Shown here: positions 16,863 to 25,556 of the stretch, piece by piece | Position numbering within the stretch: the stretch's first letter is position 1 | How the letters are laid out: each line of letters opens with the position of its first letter | From: Tamaricihabitans halophyticus | GTDB lineage: Bacteria > Actinomycetota > Actinomycetes > Mycobacteriales > Pseudonocardiaceae | NCBI RefSeq assembly: GCF_004340875.1 | Contig: NZ_SLXQ01000003.1 | Location: forward strand, 248,001 to 312,000 | Direction: 5' to 3' | Length of the DNA: 64,000 bases | Translations under genes and position numbers: made by a program | The notes under the pieces: generated by a model | What the model was told of the DNA's origin: nothing | Seen by the model: the letters and a program-made list of their open reading frames with translations, nothing else | The model's database searches: none

Positions 16863-17687
16863 TCAGCCCGCCTGGCCGGAAACCAGTTCGGTCACATGTG
16901 CGTGCGCGTGCTCAGCTAGATCCTCTCGCAAGGCGAAGAACAGCTCGGTCGCCCGCATGCCAACCCAGTCCCGTGGCAGCAGCTCGGCGGGTAGACCAGG
17001 GTCCAGGTACGGCAGTCGTCGCCAGTCGGTGAGTGCCCGTACATAGTCGGCGAATGCCTCTTGTGCCTTGGGTGTCCGGCGCCGCCGCCAGCGCCGTTGC
17101 ACCGGTACATACACCTGGAGGAATTCCTCGTAGAGCGTGGCCAGTTGCTCGAGGTCCCACCACTGGGCGACCTTGTCCGGCAGCGCGCCGAAAGCCTTGT
17201 GCTCGGCGTGAAACACGTCCGCGTACCCGCTGAGCTCGTATCGTTCGAGCATGCTGATCGTCGCCGCGCGCAGATGCGCTGGTGCGATCCACACGCCCGG
17301 CGCGGTGTTTCCGAAACCGAGTTTGGTCAGCTGGCTGCGTAGTACATGCCGTTTGTGCCGGTCGGACTCCGGCACCGAGAACGTGGCGAGTACCCAGCCG
17401 TCGGAAAGGGCCGCGCGCTGGCCGCCGAAGATCCGCTCATCACCCTCGCGGAGAATCTCGCGTGCTTCGGCGGATAGCTCGTAGCCCGCGGCGCCGCCGC
17501 GTTTACTGGCCACCAGGATGCCCCTGCGCTTGAGCCGCGAGATCGAGGAGCGCACCGCTGGCTCGTCCACCTCGAGATCGGCGAGCAGGCTGACCAGTGC
17601 GGCGACCGAAAGCCAGCCGTCCGACTCCCGCGCGTAAAGGCCGTAAACGGTTACGATCAGGTGGCGCGGCTGCGGCGCTTTGCCCAT
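16863..17687 (-). CDS. PaaX-family transcriptional regulator
   Basis: 274 residues from ATG 17687. An upstream GTG at 17732 would overlap a putative operator, so the shorter form is preferred. The N-terminus LIVTVYGLYARESDGWL starts a winged-helix domain, followed by VRSSISRLKRRGILVASKRG and LSAEAREILREGDERIFG. The C-terminal domain has the WVLATFSVPESDRHKRHVLRSQLTKLGFG pattern seen in PaaX-type regulators. PaaX represses phenylacetate degradation and responds to phenylacetyl-CoA. Here an aryl-CoA intermediate of the anthranilate pathway is a plausible effector. Confidence 0.88.
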   Translation of the reverse strand: MGKAPQPRHLIVTVYGLYARESDGWLSVAALVSLLADLEVDEPAVRSSISRLKRRGILVASKRGGAAGYELSAEAREILREGDERIFGGQRAALSDGWVLATFSVPESDRHKRHVLRSQLTKLGFGNTAPGVWIAPAHLRAATISMLERYELSGYADVFHAEHKAFGALPDKVAQWWDLEQLATLYEEFLQVYVPVQRRWRRRRTPKAQEAFADYVRALTDWRRLPYLDPGLPAELLPRDWVGMRATELFFALREDLAEHAHAHVTELVSGQAG

Positions 17688-17725
17688 CGGTTCCCGCGCC
17701 GCCACCTCGTCGGCTATCGCTCCGG

Positions 17726-17744
17726 TCGTCACGAAAACACGATA
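17726..17744. promoter_or_regulatory. Operator-like motif upstream of the PaaX-family gene
   Basis: On the minus strand this reads TATCGTGTTTTCGTGACGA, differing by one base from the element at 11114-11132 in the ligase/hydratase promoter. It lies between the divergent PaaX-type and TetR-type genes, as expected for autoregulation. Confidence 0.6.
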
Positions 17745-17808
17745 GCAATGCGGCGTTGGGCGCCGAAAAATCGCAGGGTAGCCGGGCCGTCGGCGGCGAA
17801 GCGGCATA

Positions 17809-18531
17809 ATGGCAGTACGCGCCCGACCGCGCGTAGCACTGCCGCCAGCGGTGCTCGGACCCGATGCAGCGTGGAGTGATCCGACCGTGGACCTGGCAAC
17901 CATCCAGCAGGCCAGCGTGCGGGCCTTCGCGGATCGGGGATTCGCGGCCACCGGAATCCGGGATATCGCCCGCAACGCTGGGGTAACCTCCGGCGCGCTG
18001 TACCACTACGCCACCAGCAAAGAAGAACTCTTGATCGCGGTGATGCGGATCAGCCTCACCGAACTGTCCAGGCTGGCCGCCGAGGCCGTAACCGACCAGC
18101 CCGAGCCGGCCAGCCAGCTTGCCCAACTCGTCCGCACCCACGTCGCGCTGCAAGCGACCAGCCCGCAGACCGCCCTGGTTGTGGACAGGGAGGTCCGCGC
18201 GCTGTCCGAGGATAACCAGCGGGCTGCGATGAGCCTGCGCGACGATTACGAGGCGCACTGGCGAACCGTGCTGGACGCCGGGATCGCCGAATGCGTTTTC
18301 GACGTCCCCGACCCTCGCGTCGCACGACTCGCCCTGCTCGAGATGTGCAACGGGGTGGCCAACTGGTACCGACCGGACGGCGCGCTCGGCCTCGCCGAGC
18401 TGCAGGAGGTGTTCGTCCGGCTCGCCTTCGGCCTGGCCGGCTGCCAGCGCAGCAGCGCGGCCAGCATCGGTTCCTATGTGGAGATGAAACCGCTGTCCTG
18501 CGAACCGATCAGCCGAACCACAACTGGCTGA
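17809..18531 (+). CDS. TetR/AcrR-family transcriptional regulator
   Basis: 240 residues. After a 25-residue extension the HTH domain is typical: ATIQQASVRAFADRGFAATGIRDIARNAGVTSGALYHYATSKEELL. The domain resembles regulators of acyl-CoA and sterol catabolism such as KstR2, an impression rather than a demonstrated relation. It diverges from the PaaX-type gene. Its last 23 bp overlap, convergently, the end of the downstream acyl-CoA ligase. It may control either neighbouring catabolic operon. Confidence 0.9.
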   Translation: MAVRARPRVALPPAVLGPDAAWSDPTVDLATIQQASVRAFADRGFAATGIRDIARNAGVTSGALYHYATSKEELLIAVMRISLTELSRLAAEAVTDQPEPASQLAQLVRTHVALQATSPQTALVVDREVRALSEDNQRAAMSLRDDYEAHWRTVLDAGIAECVFDVPDPRVARLALLEMCNGVANWYRPDGALGLAELQEVFVRLAFGLAGCQRSSAASIGSYVEMKPLSCEPISRTTTG

Positions 18532-20101
18532 CCCGGTCGTAGCCGGGATCCTGCCGCCCCGCCGCTGCTTCCCGCAGTTCCTTCTTCGCGATCTTCTCCG
18601 ATGCGGTGAGCGGCAGCCGATCGCGGAGCACCCAGTAGCGGGGAACCTTGAAATAGGCCAGGTTCCGCTGCGCGAACTCGATCAGCTCGGGCACCAGCTC
18701 CGCTGCCGGCCTGCTGCCGCGAGCAACTACGAAGGCCTGGATCTCCTCCCCGCGTAGCTCATCGGGCACCGGTACGCATGCCGCGAGCGCAACCTCGGCG
18801 TGCTGCTCGAGCACCGACTCCAGTTGTACCGCGGCAATGTTCTCCCCGCTGCGTCGGATGATGTCCTTTGTCCGACCATGGAAATACAGCAGGTCAGCTT
18901 CGTCCTGGTGGACCAGATCACCCGTGTCGTACCAGCCACCGCGAAACGCCGCCTCGGTCGCCGCATCGTCGCCGAAGTAGCCGTAGGTCACCCTGGCACC
19001 GCGCACCAGCAGATTACCCACCGAACCACGGGGAACCGGTTGCCCCGAATCGTCCACAATGCGCACCTCGAGGTTCGGCATCGGCCGGCCAAGCGCGCCA
19101 GTGCCGACGGTCGCGTCGTGTTCGGCCGGCTCCACCATGGTGACCAGTCCCAGTTCGGTGCTGCCGTAGAGCTCGTGCCACGGCGCGCCAAACCGTTCCT
19201 CCAGCTCTCGATGCCGATCGGTGGGTAGCGCGGAGCAGGCAATGTAGCGCACCAGATTGTCGCGTTCCTGGCCAGACGGCTCCGTTTTCAACAGCAGGGT
19301 GGGCATCACGCCAAGGCAGTAGAAAAAGGTGACCCGATGCCGGCGTACCGACTCCCAGAAGCTGCGGGGGTGGAACCGATCCAGCACTACGAGTTTGGCC
19401 CCGGTATGCAGCGCGCCAACCAGATTCCACTGTGGATCCATATAGTAGAAAGGCTGCGCGGTGAGCAGCACATCCGCTCCGGTAAGGCGCGGTCCGTGAT
19501 CGATCAGCACCTGCGCGAGCTCCATCCAGTACGCATGCGAAAGCAGGCAGCCCTTCGGGGTACCGGTACTGCCCGAGGTGTACTGAATATTCGCCACGGC
19601 CTCAGGGAAAACCCGACGCTCCGGTTGGCCGCTCGCGCTCGTCAATCGTTCCCAGCGTGTCCCGGACACCTCGTCCTGCTCGCCGGCGCCGACCAGGACC
19701 ACCTGCGGCTGGCCGAGCTCAGCAAGCAGCGGCGCGAGCTTGCCGGCGCTTTCGGTGCTCACGATGATCGCCGAGGGGCGTGCGTCCACCAGCAGGCTGC
19801 GCAGGTCCGACTCGCCGAGGTAAACGTTCACCGGGACCATCGCCGCACCGAGCCTTGTCGTTGCGAGCCAGGCGATCGGGAACTCGACCACATTGGGCAG
19901 TAGTAGGGCAACCCGATCGCCCGGTCCGATACCGAGTTCCCGCAGTCCAGCGGCGGCACCGCGGACCGCTCCGGCAAGCTCGGCGAAGGTGATCACCGTG
20001 CCTTCCGGGTCGAAGTGCATCGCCACCCGCTGCGGCCAGTTCTGGGCCGCGTACTCGACCAGCTCCGGCAGGTTGGCCGCCTGTTTCGTCGCCGTCGTCA
20101 T
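18509..20101 (-). CDS. Acyl-CoA ligase (ANL superfamily)
   Basis: 530 residues from ATG 20101, which overlaps the amidohydrolase stop (ATGA). Motifs: IQYTSGSTGTPKGCLLSH (P-loop), ELYGSTELGLVTMVEP, GGWYDTGDLVHQDEADLLYF, GRTKDIIRRSGENIAAVQ, and the catalytic lysine region LPLTASEKIAKKELRE. It is in the crotonobetaine/medium-chain or carnitine-CoA ligase-like branch, different from the aromatic ligase at 9.4-11.0 kb. It is the last gene of a four-gene operon with an amidohydrolase, an MHS transporter and a phosphotriesterase-like hydrolase, so it probably activates the acid released by those hydrolases. Confidence 0.9.
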   Translation of the reverse strand: MTTATKQAANLPELVEYAAQNWPQRVAMHFDPEGTVITFAELAGAVRGAAAGLRELGIGPGDRVALLLPNVVEFPIAWLATTRLGAAMVPVNVYLGESDLRSLLVDARPSAIIVSTESAGKLAPLLAELGQPQVVLVGAGEQDEVSGTRWERLTSASGQPERRVFPEAVANIQYTSGSTGTPKGCLLSHAYWMELAQVLIDHGPRLTGADVLLTAQPFYYMDPQWNLVGALHTGAKLVVLDRFHPRSFWESVRRHRVTFFYCLGVMPTLLLKTEPSGQERDNLVRYIACSALPTDRHRELEERFGAPWHELYGSTELGLVTMVEPAEHDATVGTGALGRPMPNLEVRIVDDSGQPVPRGSVGNLLVRGARVTYGYFGDDAATEAAFRGGWYDTGDLVHQDEADLLYFHGRTKDIIRRSGENIAAVQLESVLEQHAEVALAACVPVPDELRGEEIQAFVVARGSRPAAELVPELIEFAQRNLAYFKVPRYWVLRDRLPLTASEKIAKKELREAAAGRQDPGYDRVSQLWFG

Positions 20102-20970
20102 CGCGTGGCCGCTGCACCGAGCCCGAACAGGCTGCGGGCGTTGCCGCCGAGTAACTTGCCGAGCACCTGTTCCGGGAGATCGAGCGAGCGCCATTCATCG
20201 AGCACTCGGCCATGCCCGAGCACCGGCCAATCGGTGGCGAAGAGCACCTGGTCACGAAGCAGATTGTGCAGGTAGCCAAAAAGCACATCCCAGCCCGTAC
20301 CGGAACGGCCAACGTACTTAGGCGCCAGCCCACCAAATTCGAGATATACCGTGGGATGCCGGCGGGCGACGGCCGCGTACTCGGTGGCCCACGGCCAGCC
20401 GGCGTGGCAGGCGACCAGTCGTAGCTCGGGAAAATCGCACGCTACCTGGTCGAGCAACTCCGGCCGTTCATGCCGGAGCGGATGCGCGCGCGAGTAAGTG
20501 ATGCCGGTGTGCACCGCGACGATCATGCCGAGTTCTTCAGCCCTCGCGTAGGTGGGATAGAGCGCGCGGTCATCGATATCCAGCCCGAAGAACGCGGGCT
20601 GTAGGTTAACTCCGACCAGACCGAGCTCGGCGGCCGCGGCCACCTGCTTGGCCGCGTGGCCGGGCCGGGCAGGTGGCATGGTGATCGTGCCAACGCCAGT
20701 GAAACGATCCGGATAGTCCGCGACAACCCCAGCCACCGCCGCGCTGAGCTGGTCGGCATCCGCGTCCGATTCGTACTCCGCGTGCAGTACCGCGCGATCG
20801 ACCCCTGCCGCGTCCAGATCGGCAAGCAAGGCGTTTACCGTTCCCGCGCGAACCTTGTCGGTGAGTCCGAGTACCCGGTCGTACTGCTCGCGTTGCAGTG
20901 CGGGGAGATCGTAGTCAGGCTTTCCCCAGAGTTCCTGCGGAAGCCGCACCCGCGCGTCGATGATCTCCAT
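20098..20970 (-). CDS. Amidohydrolase-family protein lacking the N-terminal HxH
   Basis: 290 residues. It has the amidohydrolase_2 (ACMSD-like) barrel: AVHTGITYSRAHPL, LRLVACHAGWPWATEY, VYLEFGGLAPKY, and the catalytic aspartate motif LFATDWPVLGHGR near the end. The first strand reads MEIIDARVRLPQ where family members usually have D-x-H-x-H. Two expected metal ligands are therefore absent, so the metal site or reaction may differ from standard members. The family includes hydrolases and decarboxylases. It lies 17 nt downstream of the MHS transporter gene. Confidence 0.85.
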   Translation of the reverse strand: MEIIDARVRLPQELWGKPDYDLPALQREQYDRVLGLTDKVRAGTVNALLADLDAAGVDRAVLHAEYESDADADQLSAAVAGVVADYPDRFTGVGTITMPPARPGHAAKQVAAAAELGLVGVNLQPAFFGLDIDDRALYPTYARAEELGMIVAVHTGITYSRAHPLRHERPELLDQVACDFPELRLVACHAGWPWATEYAAVARRHPTVYLEFGGLAPKYVGRSGTGWDVLFGYLHNLLRDQVLFATDWPVLGHGRVLDEWRSLDLPEQVLGKLLGGNARSLFGLGAAATR

Positions 20971-20987
20971 TCATCCTCACTTTCCTG

Positions 20988-22295
20988 CTAGTGAACTGGT
21001 TTGACGCGCATGCGCAGCGCGACCAGGAATACCGCGGCCGCCACTACGGCAAGGTAGAAACTCGGCGCGAGATCGTTACCGGAAACCGAAACCAGATAGG
21101 TACCCACGAACGGGGCGGTGCCACCGAGTGCCGCGTAGCCGATGTTGTAGCTGATCGCCGCGCCGGTGAACCGGGTAGCGGTGGGGAACATCTCGACGAA
21201 GCTGGGGTAACTCCCACCACCGAAAACGCACAGCGCCGCGGCGAGGAGGACCTGCCCGAGGATCGCCGGGAGCAGGCCGCCCGCGCCGATCAACAAGAAC
21301 GCCGGCACACCACAGATCGCGACCATAGCCGCACCAGCCAGCAGCATCCGTTTGCGACCAACCGAATCCGAGATCCGCCCGCATACCGGCAGCAGGAAGG
21401 TGAACACCAGCAGCGCGACCGAATTGGACAGCAGTGCGTGTTCCCTGCTGAGCCCGGCCACCACGTCCAGATACGTCGCCAGATAGCCAATCAGGAAGTA
21501 GAAGCCGAGCGCGGACAGCGCGGCGAAGCAGAACACGAACACCATCGAACCGAGGTGCTGCCGGAACGAGTCGCGCACCGGGGTGGTGGTGATCTGCTTC
21601 TCGGTGCGTACCTGCTCGAACTCCGGGCTCTCCTCGGTGCGCATCCGGATGTACAAGCCGATCAACGACATGGGCAGCGCGACCAGGAAGGGTATCCGCC
21701 AGCCCCATGAGTTGAACGCGTCCTCGGAAAGCCCGCTGGTGAGCCCGAATACGAACAGCGCCGCCACCACCGAAGGCAGCGCCGACATCGCGATCACGAT
21801 GGTTACCCACATGCCCCGCCGGCCAGCTGGTGCATGCTCGTAGACGAACGAGGTCGCGCCAATCGCCTCCCCGCCGGCGGAAAGGCCCTGGAGCAGCCGG
21901 CAGAGCACCAGTAGCAGGGGTGCGAACAGGCCGATCTGGTGATAGGTGGGCAGCAGCCCGATCGTCGCGGTCGCGATACCGATGAGCAGCAGGACCGCGG
22001 AGAGCACACCGCGCCGGCCGATCCGGTCGCCGAGTGCGCCGAACAGCACCCCGCCGAGCGGGCGGATCACGAAGGCAATGCCGTACACCGCGAAGGTCGA
22101 CAGCAGCGCCGCCACCTGATTCGTGCCAGGGAAGAACTGTGCGGCGATGACCGGCGCGCAGTAGCCATAGATGGCGAAATCGTAGAACTCCACGAAAGTG
22201 CCGACACCGCCGGCGGTCAGCACCCTGCGGCGCGCCTTTGCCTGCTCGCCCGCGCCCTTCGGACTTCCGGTTACTTGCGTGGGTTCGGTGCTCAT
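20988..22295 (-). CDS. MFS transporter, metabolite:H+ symporter (MHS) type
   Basis: 435 residues and about 12 predicted membrane segments. The N-terminal signature GGVGTFVEFYDFAIYGYCAPVIA and the loop GALGDRIGRRGVLS are typical of the ProP/ShiA/KgtP metabolite symporter family. QGLSAGGEAIGATSFVYEHAP is the fourth-helix hallmark. The probable role is uptake of an organic acid that the operon degrades. The start overlaps the phosphotriesterase-like stop by 4 nt. Confidence 0.92.
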   Translation of the reverse strand: MSTEPTQVTGSPKGAGEQAKARRRVLTAGGVGTFVEFYDFAIYGYCAPVIAAQFFPGTNQVAALLSTFAVYGIAFVIRPLGGVLFGALGDRIGRRGVLSAVLLLIGIATATIGLLPTYHQIGLFAPLLLVLCRLLQGLSAGGEAIGATSFVYEHAPAGRRGMWVTIVIAMSALPSVVAALFVFGLTSGLSEDAFNSWGWRIPFLVALPMSLIGLYIRMRTEESPEFEQVRTEKQITTTPVRDSFRQHLGSMVFVFCFAALSALGFYFLIGYLATYLDVVAGLSREHALLSNSVALLVFTFLLPVCGRISDSVGRKRMLLAGAAMVAICGVPAFLLIGAGGLLPAILGQVLLAAALCVFGGGSYPSFVEMFPTATRFTGAAISYNIGYAALGGTAPFVGTYLVSVSGNDLAPSFYLAVVAAAVFLVALRMRVKPVH

Positions 22296-23332
22296 AACGG
22301 CATCGGCAGCACATGCGCTGGACTGTCCACGGTGATCGCGTGGATCTGCTCCTCGGTGAACCCCTTGCGCCGCATCAACGGGAGCACATTGTCGAGGATG
22401 TGCGTGTAGCCTTCACCGCCGTACTTGCGCATATGCGTCTTGCTGCAGATGTCCTGTGCGATCAGTACTTTGTTGAGGTATCCGGCGGAGATCAGATCCG
22501 CGATGTAGTCCACTCTGGTCGCATCATTCGGCATATCGATCGGCGCGAACGGGTAGTAACTCGACTCCTGGCCGAACAGGTCGAACTCGACATAGCAACC
22601 GGTCGCGGCGAGTTCACGGATCGACCTGGTGTCGAAAAGGGTCCGGTCGATATGGCTCATGATCACACGATCTGCCTGTCCGCCAAGGGATTCCACGGTG
22701 CGCATGGCATCGAGCGGTGCGGGCTCGCCACGTCCTGGATGGATCAGTAGCGCCGCGCCGGTCTCGCGCTGCGCCGCGATCGCCGCGCGCAGCACTTTTT
22801 GCTCGACCGGATGAACCGGCCAGCTGAGCCCGATCTCGCCGATGATTCCCGCGCGAATCCCGGTTTCGTCGACACCTTCCTGTACATCGCGCACGATCCG
22901 CGCGGTTACCTCGGCTTCGCTAGCCTCGTCCAGTTCGGGTGGATGGTAGGCGCGGCAGTAATAACCGCAACCCATCACGATATGCACCCCGGTGCGCTTG
23001 GCGATCTCCGCCATGCCAAGCGGATCACGGCCGAGCCCGATACTGCTCGCCTCGACGACGGCGCCGCCGCTCTTCGCGCGGTAGGGCAGTAGCTCGTCCA
23101 CGGCGTCCTGCACATCGTGTAGCCGAAGATCCTCCGCGGAATGGTACCGGCGGATCTCGTAGTAGTTGTCCAGCCGGATCAACTCGTTGTCGCGTTTGCG
23201 TTCCGTGGCGGTTGCTTCGGCGGTGAGCGGACGGGAAAGGTCACTGAGCAGATGTTCGTGAGTCTGGGTATGACCGAGCTGGTCGGCGGGCACGGGGCCG
23301 AGTACGGTCTGCGCGTACTGGTTCGTTGGCAT
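22292..23332 (-). CDS. Phosphotriesterase-family hydrolase/lactonase
   Basis: 346 residues. TIM-barrel metal residues are visible: HTQTHEHLLSD (HxH), GEIGLSWPVHP with a glutamate where bacterial phosphotriesterases have a carboxylated lysine, LLIHPGR, IMSHIDRT and a late aspartate in IAQDICSKTHM. The glutamate type is found in Php-like and some lactonase-like members, so hydrolysis of a lactone or ester is more likely than of a true phosphotriester. It is the first gene of the operon running to 18509, with palindromic operator-like sites just upstream. Confidence 0.88.
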   Translation of the reverse strand: MPTNQYAQTVLGPVPADQLGHTQTHEHLLSDLSRPLTAEATATERKRDNELIRLDNYYEIRRYHSAEDLRLHDVQDAVDELLPYRAKSGGAVVEASSIGLGRDPLGMAEIAKRTGVHIVMGCGYYCRAYHPPELDEASEAEVTARIVRDVQEGVDETGIRAGIIGEIGLSWPVHPVEQKVLRAAIAAQRETGAALLIHPGRGEPAPLDAMRTVESLGGQADRVIMSHIDRTLFDTRSIRELAATGCYVEFDLFGQESSYYPFAPIDMPNDATRVDYIADLISAGYLNKVLIAQDICSKTHMRKYGGEGYTHILDNVLPLMRRKGFTEEQIHAITVDSPAHVLPMPL

Positions 23333-23380
23333 GGCAACTCCATTCGGATACCCGAGGGTGCGAACTGCGACAACGATTGT

Positions 23381-23426
23381 TAATCAAGTGATTAGCTGAT
23401 GCACGGGAACGCTAATCAACTGATTA
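23381..23426. promoter_or_regulatory. Two identical-type palindromic operators in a divergent promoter
   Basis: TAATCA-AG-TGATTA (23381-23394) and TAATCA-AC-TGATTA (23413-23426) are perfect 6-bp palindromes with centres 32 bp apart, three helical turns. They sit between the divergent phosphotriesterase-like operon and the alpha/beta hydrolase. The AT-rich motif stands out from the GC-rich background. No regulator gene is adjacent to them. Confidence 0.75.
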
Positions 23427-23465
23427 ACAACTGTCAAGAAGCCGTTGAACGAAAGGACTCCGGTA

Positions 23466-24152
23466 ATGTCCACTGGCTCAGGCGATATCGTGCTCGTACA
23501 CGGCACCACGCAGTCCGCTGCTGGATTCGAACCACTGGTAGCCGCGCTGGCGGCGCGCGGGCGTCGTGCGTGCACCGTCGATATCCCGTCCGCGGGAGCG
23601 AACAGTGCCGCCGAGTACGCGGAACTGCTGGCCGCACAGTTGCCCGCGGACCTGGACAGCCCGGTGGTGGCCGCGCATTCCGCTGCCGGTTTGGTGCTCC
23701 CCGCGACCGCGAAGCGGCTGGCAGCTCGGCACCAAGTATGGCTGGCCGCGGCGGTCGCTGATTTTGCCGGTGGTCGTAGCCTTCTCGACGAGCTGCGGCA
23801 GGATCCCACCGCGATGTTCCACGCGGAATGGCTTGGTGTGGATCCGACCAGTGACCCGGTGCTAGCTACATACTTCCTGTTCCATGACGCTGATCTGGCC
23901 ACCCTGCGTGCTGCCTTGTCGACGGTGGCTGGCTGTGATCTGTCCACTGTGTATGCCGAGGCGCCGACGATCGATCCGGCCCGGTTGCCGTCCACCTACC
24001 TGCTGCCCACCGCGGACCGTACGTTGACCAAGGAATGGATGGCGCGGGCGGCCGCCGAACGCCTCGGGACAGCTCCCATCGAGGTGTCCGGCGGCCACAA
24101 CTTCTACTTCGCCGACCCCGAGGGGACGGCGGAGCGCTTGTGCGCTCTGTGA
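23466..24152 (+). CDS. Alpha/beta hydrolase
   Basis: 228 residues from ATG 23466, preceded by GAAAGGACTCCGGTA; a TTG at 23445 is a weaker alternative. The N-terminal DIVLVHGTTQSAAGFEPL carries the oxyanion-hole region. The nucleophile elbow is AHSAAG, a variant of GxSxG, and the catalytic histidine lies in EVSGGHNFYFADP. The family resembles small esterases of the methylesterase/salicylate-binding type. It diverges from the catabolic operon at 18.5-23.3 kb with twin operators between, so the two are probably co-regulated. Confidence 0.88.
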   Translation: MSTGSGDIVLVHGTTQSAAGFEPLVAALAARGRRACTVDIPSAGANSAAEYAELLAAQLPADLDSPVVAAHSAAGLVLPATAKRLAARHQVWLAAAVADFAGGRSLLDELRQDPTAMFHAEWLGVDPTSDPVLATYFLFHDADLATLRAALSTVAGCDLSTVYAEAPTIDPARLPSTYLLPTADRTLTKEWMARAAAERLGTAPIEVSGGHNFYFADPEGTAERLCAL

Positions 24153-24178
24153 CCGCGTTCTTTCAGGTTAGCGAGGTC
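24150..24178. terminator. Gene-end hairpin, copy 2 of the shared family
   Basis: The segment GACCGCGTTCTTTCAGG followed by TTAGCGAGGTC lies between convergent genes and supplies the stop codons of both: TGA of the alpha/beta hydrolase at 24150 and TAA of the MFS gene at 24168. The GACC/GGTC outer arms are short. It shares the TTCTTTnAGGTTAGCG core with copies at 54501 and 62300. Confidence 0.6.
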
Positions 24179-25556
24179 GCGGGCGCCGTGCCGGCAGCAG
24201 CTGGACGGGTAGCGCGGTTACCAGTAGCACGGCGAGCATGCCGAGGATTACCGCCTGGAACGCACTGGCAAACCCGGTCGCCTGCTGCATACCGGCGTAG
24301 CCGGCGGCAGCCGCGGCCACACCCAGTGCCCCGGCCAGCTGCTGCACGTTGTTGAGCACACCCGAGGCGGTCCCGGCCAGCCGCGCCGGTACCTCGGCGA
24401 GGCCGAGGTGCAACACGGTGGCCACGACCATGCCCATCCCGCAGCCGGAGACAAGCAGGCCGGGCAGGAACTGCCAGCCGCTTGGTGCGGTGCCGGCGAA
24501 TCGCACCAAGCAGCCGAATATCGCCATGCCCGTGCCGAGCGTCAGCAATCCGATGACCAGTATCCGCCGACCGAACCGGGGCACCAACCACCGTGCCGCC
24601 GGTATCGAGGCGAGCGGGATACCAAGCGACCACGGCAGGATGGTCAGTCCCGCGGCCAACGGGCCGAAGCCGAGACTACGCTGCAGGAACAGCGGCATGG
24701 TAAAGAACAACCCGAACACGGCCGCATAAACCAGCGCGCTGATCAGTACCGCACCAGTGAAACTCGGATAGCTGAACAGCGTGGTGTCCACCAGTACGCC
24801 GTACCCTCGCTTACCGCGACGGTGTTGCCGGACGGCGAAGCAGGCCAGCGCGACCAGCGCCGCCACCGGCAGCGGGGCCACCCAGCCAGGCCAATCGTTC
24901 TCGCTGCCGTGTAGTAGCGGGAACATCAACAGCAGTAGCCCGCTGGAAAGCATGGCCATCCCGGGCAGGTCGAGACTCGCTCGCCCGCCCGCGCGTCGAT
25001 CCGGCAGCCAGTGCAGTCCACACAGGATCACCGCGCCGATGGGCAGATTCAGCAGAAACACCGTGCGCCAGCCGAGTCCCATGATGTTGAGTTCGGTGAG
25101 CGCGCCCCCGACAAACAGTCCACCCACCGTAGCCACCCCGGTCACCGTGGCAAACAGGCTCAGCGGCCGGCCGCGTTCTGCCGGGGGATACATCAGCTGA
25201 ATAAGGGCAAGCGTCTGCGGAACCGCCAGCGCCGCCGCGCCACCCTGGGTGATCCGTGCGATCAGTAGGGTCAGCGTGTTCGGGGCGAGGCTGCATACTA
25301 GCGCTGCGGCGATGAACCCAGCGGTGCCGATCGCCAGCATCCGGCGTGGCCCGTAGGTGTCGCCGAGCCGGCCGCCGATAGTCAAGCCGGCGCCGAGCGC
25401 GAGCGTGTAGCTGGACGCGATCCAGCCGAGCATCCCGGTGCTCGTGCCGAACTCTCGTTGAATAGCGGGTAACACGACGTTGACGATGGTTCCGTCGAGC
25501 AGTTCAAGTGCCGCCGCGAGCAGCACGATTCCCAGCGCGAAGCCGCGCCTGTCCAT
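24168..25556 (-). CDS. MFS drug exporter, DHA2 type
   Basis: 462 residues and about 14 hydrophobic segments. ALELLDGTIVNVVLPAIQREF is the first-helix motif of the DHA2 (EmrB/QacA) family, GGRLGDTYGPRRML the loop 2-3 motif. These are proton-driven exporters of drugs or metabolites. It converges on the alpha/beta hydrolase with 15 bp between stops. No local regulator is adjacent; a 340-bp divergent region separates it from the CNNM-type genes. Confidence 0.92.
   Translation of the reverse strand: MDRRGFALGIVLLAAALELLDGTIVNVVLPAIQREFGTSTGMLGWIASSYTLALGAGLTIGGRLGDTYGPRRMLAIGTAGFIAAALVCSLAPNTLTLLIARITQGGAAALAVPQTLALIQLMYPPAERGRPLSLFATVTGVATVGGLFVGGALTELNIMGLGWRTVFLLNLPIGAVILCGLHWLPDRRAGGRASLDLPGMAMLSSGLLLLMFPLLHGSENDWPGWVAPLPVAALVALACFAVRQHRRGKRGYGVLVDTTLFSYPSFTGAVLISALVYAAVFGLFFTMPLFLQRSLGFGPLAAGLTILPWSLGIPLASIPAARWLVPRFGRRILVIGLLTLGTGMAIFGCLVRFAGTAPSGWQFLPGLLVSGCGMGMVVATVLHLGLAEVPARLAGTASGVLNNVQQLAGALGVAAAAAGYAGMQQATGFASAFQAVILGMLAVLLVTALPVQLLPARRPRPR

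Noticed and set aside
17688-17975. N-terminal extension of the PaaX-family gene
   Set aside because: It crosses the TetR gene start and the putative operator; the family's winged-helix domain begins a few residues after ATG 17687.
22292-23332. True organophosphate phosphotriesterase
   Set aside because: The bridging residue appears to be Glu, not the carboxylated Lys of bacterial phosphotriesterases; lactonase or related activity is more likely.
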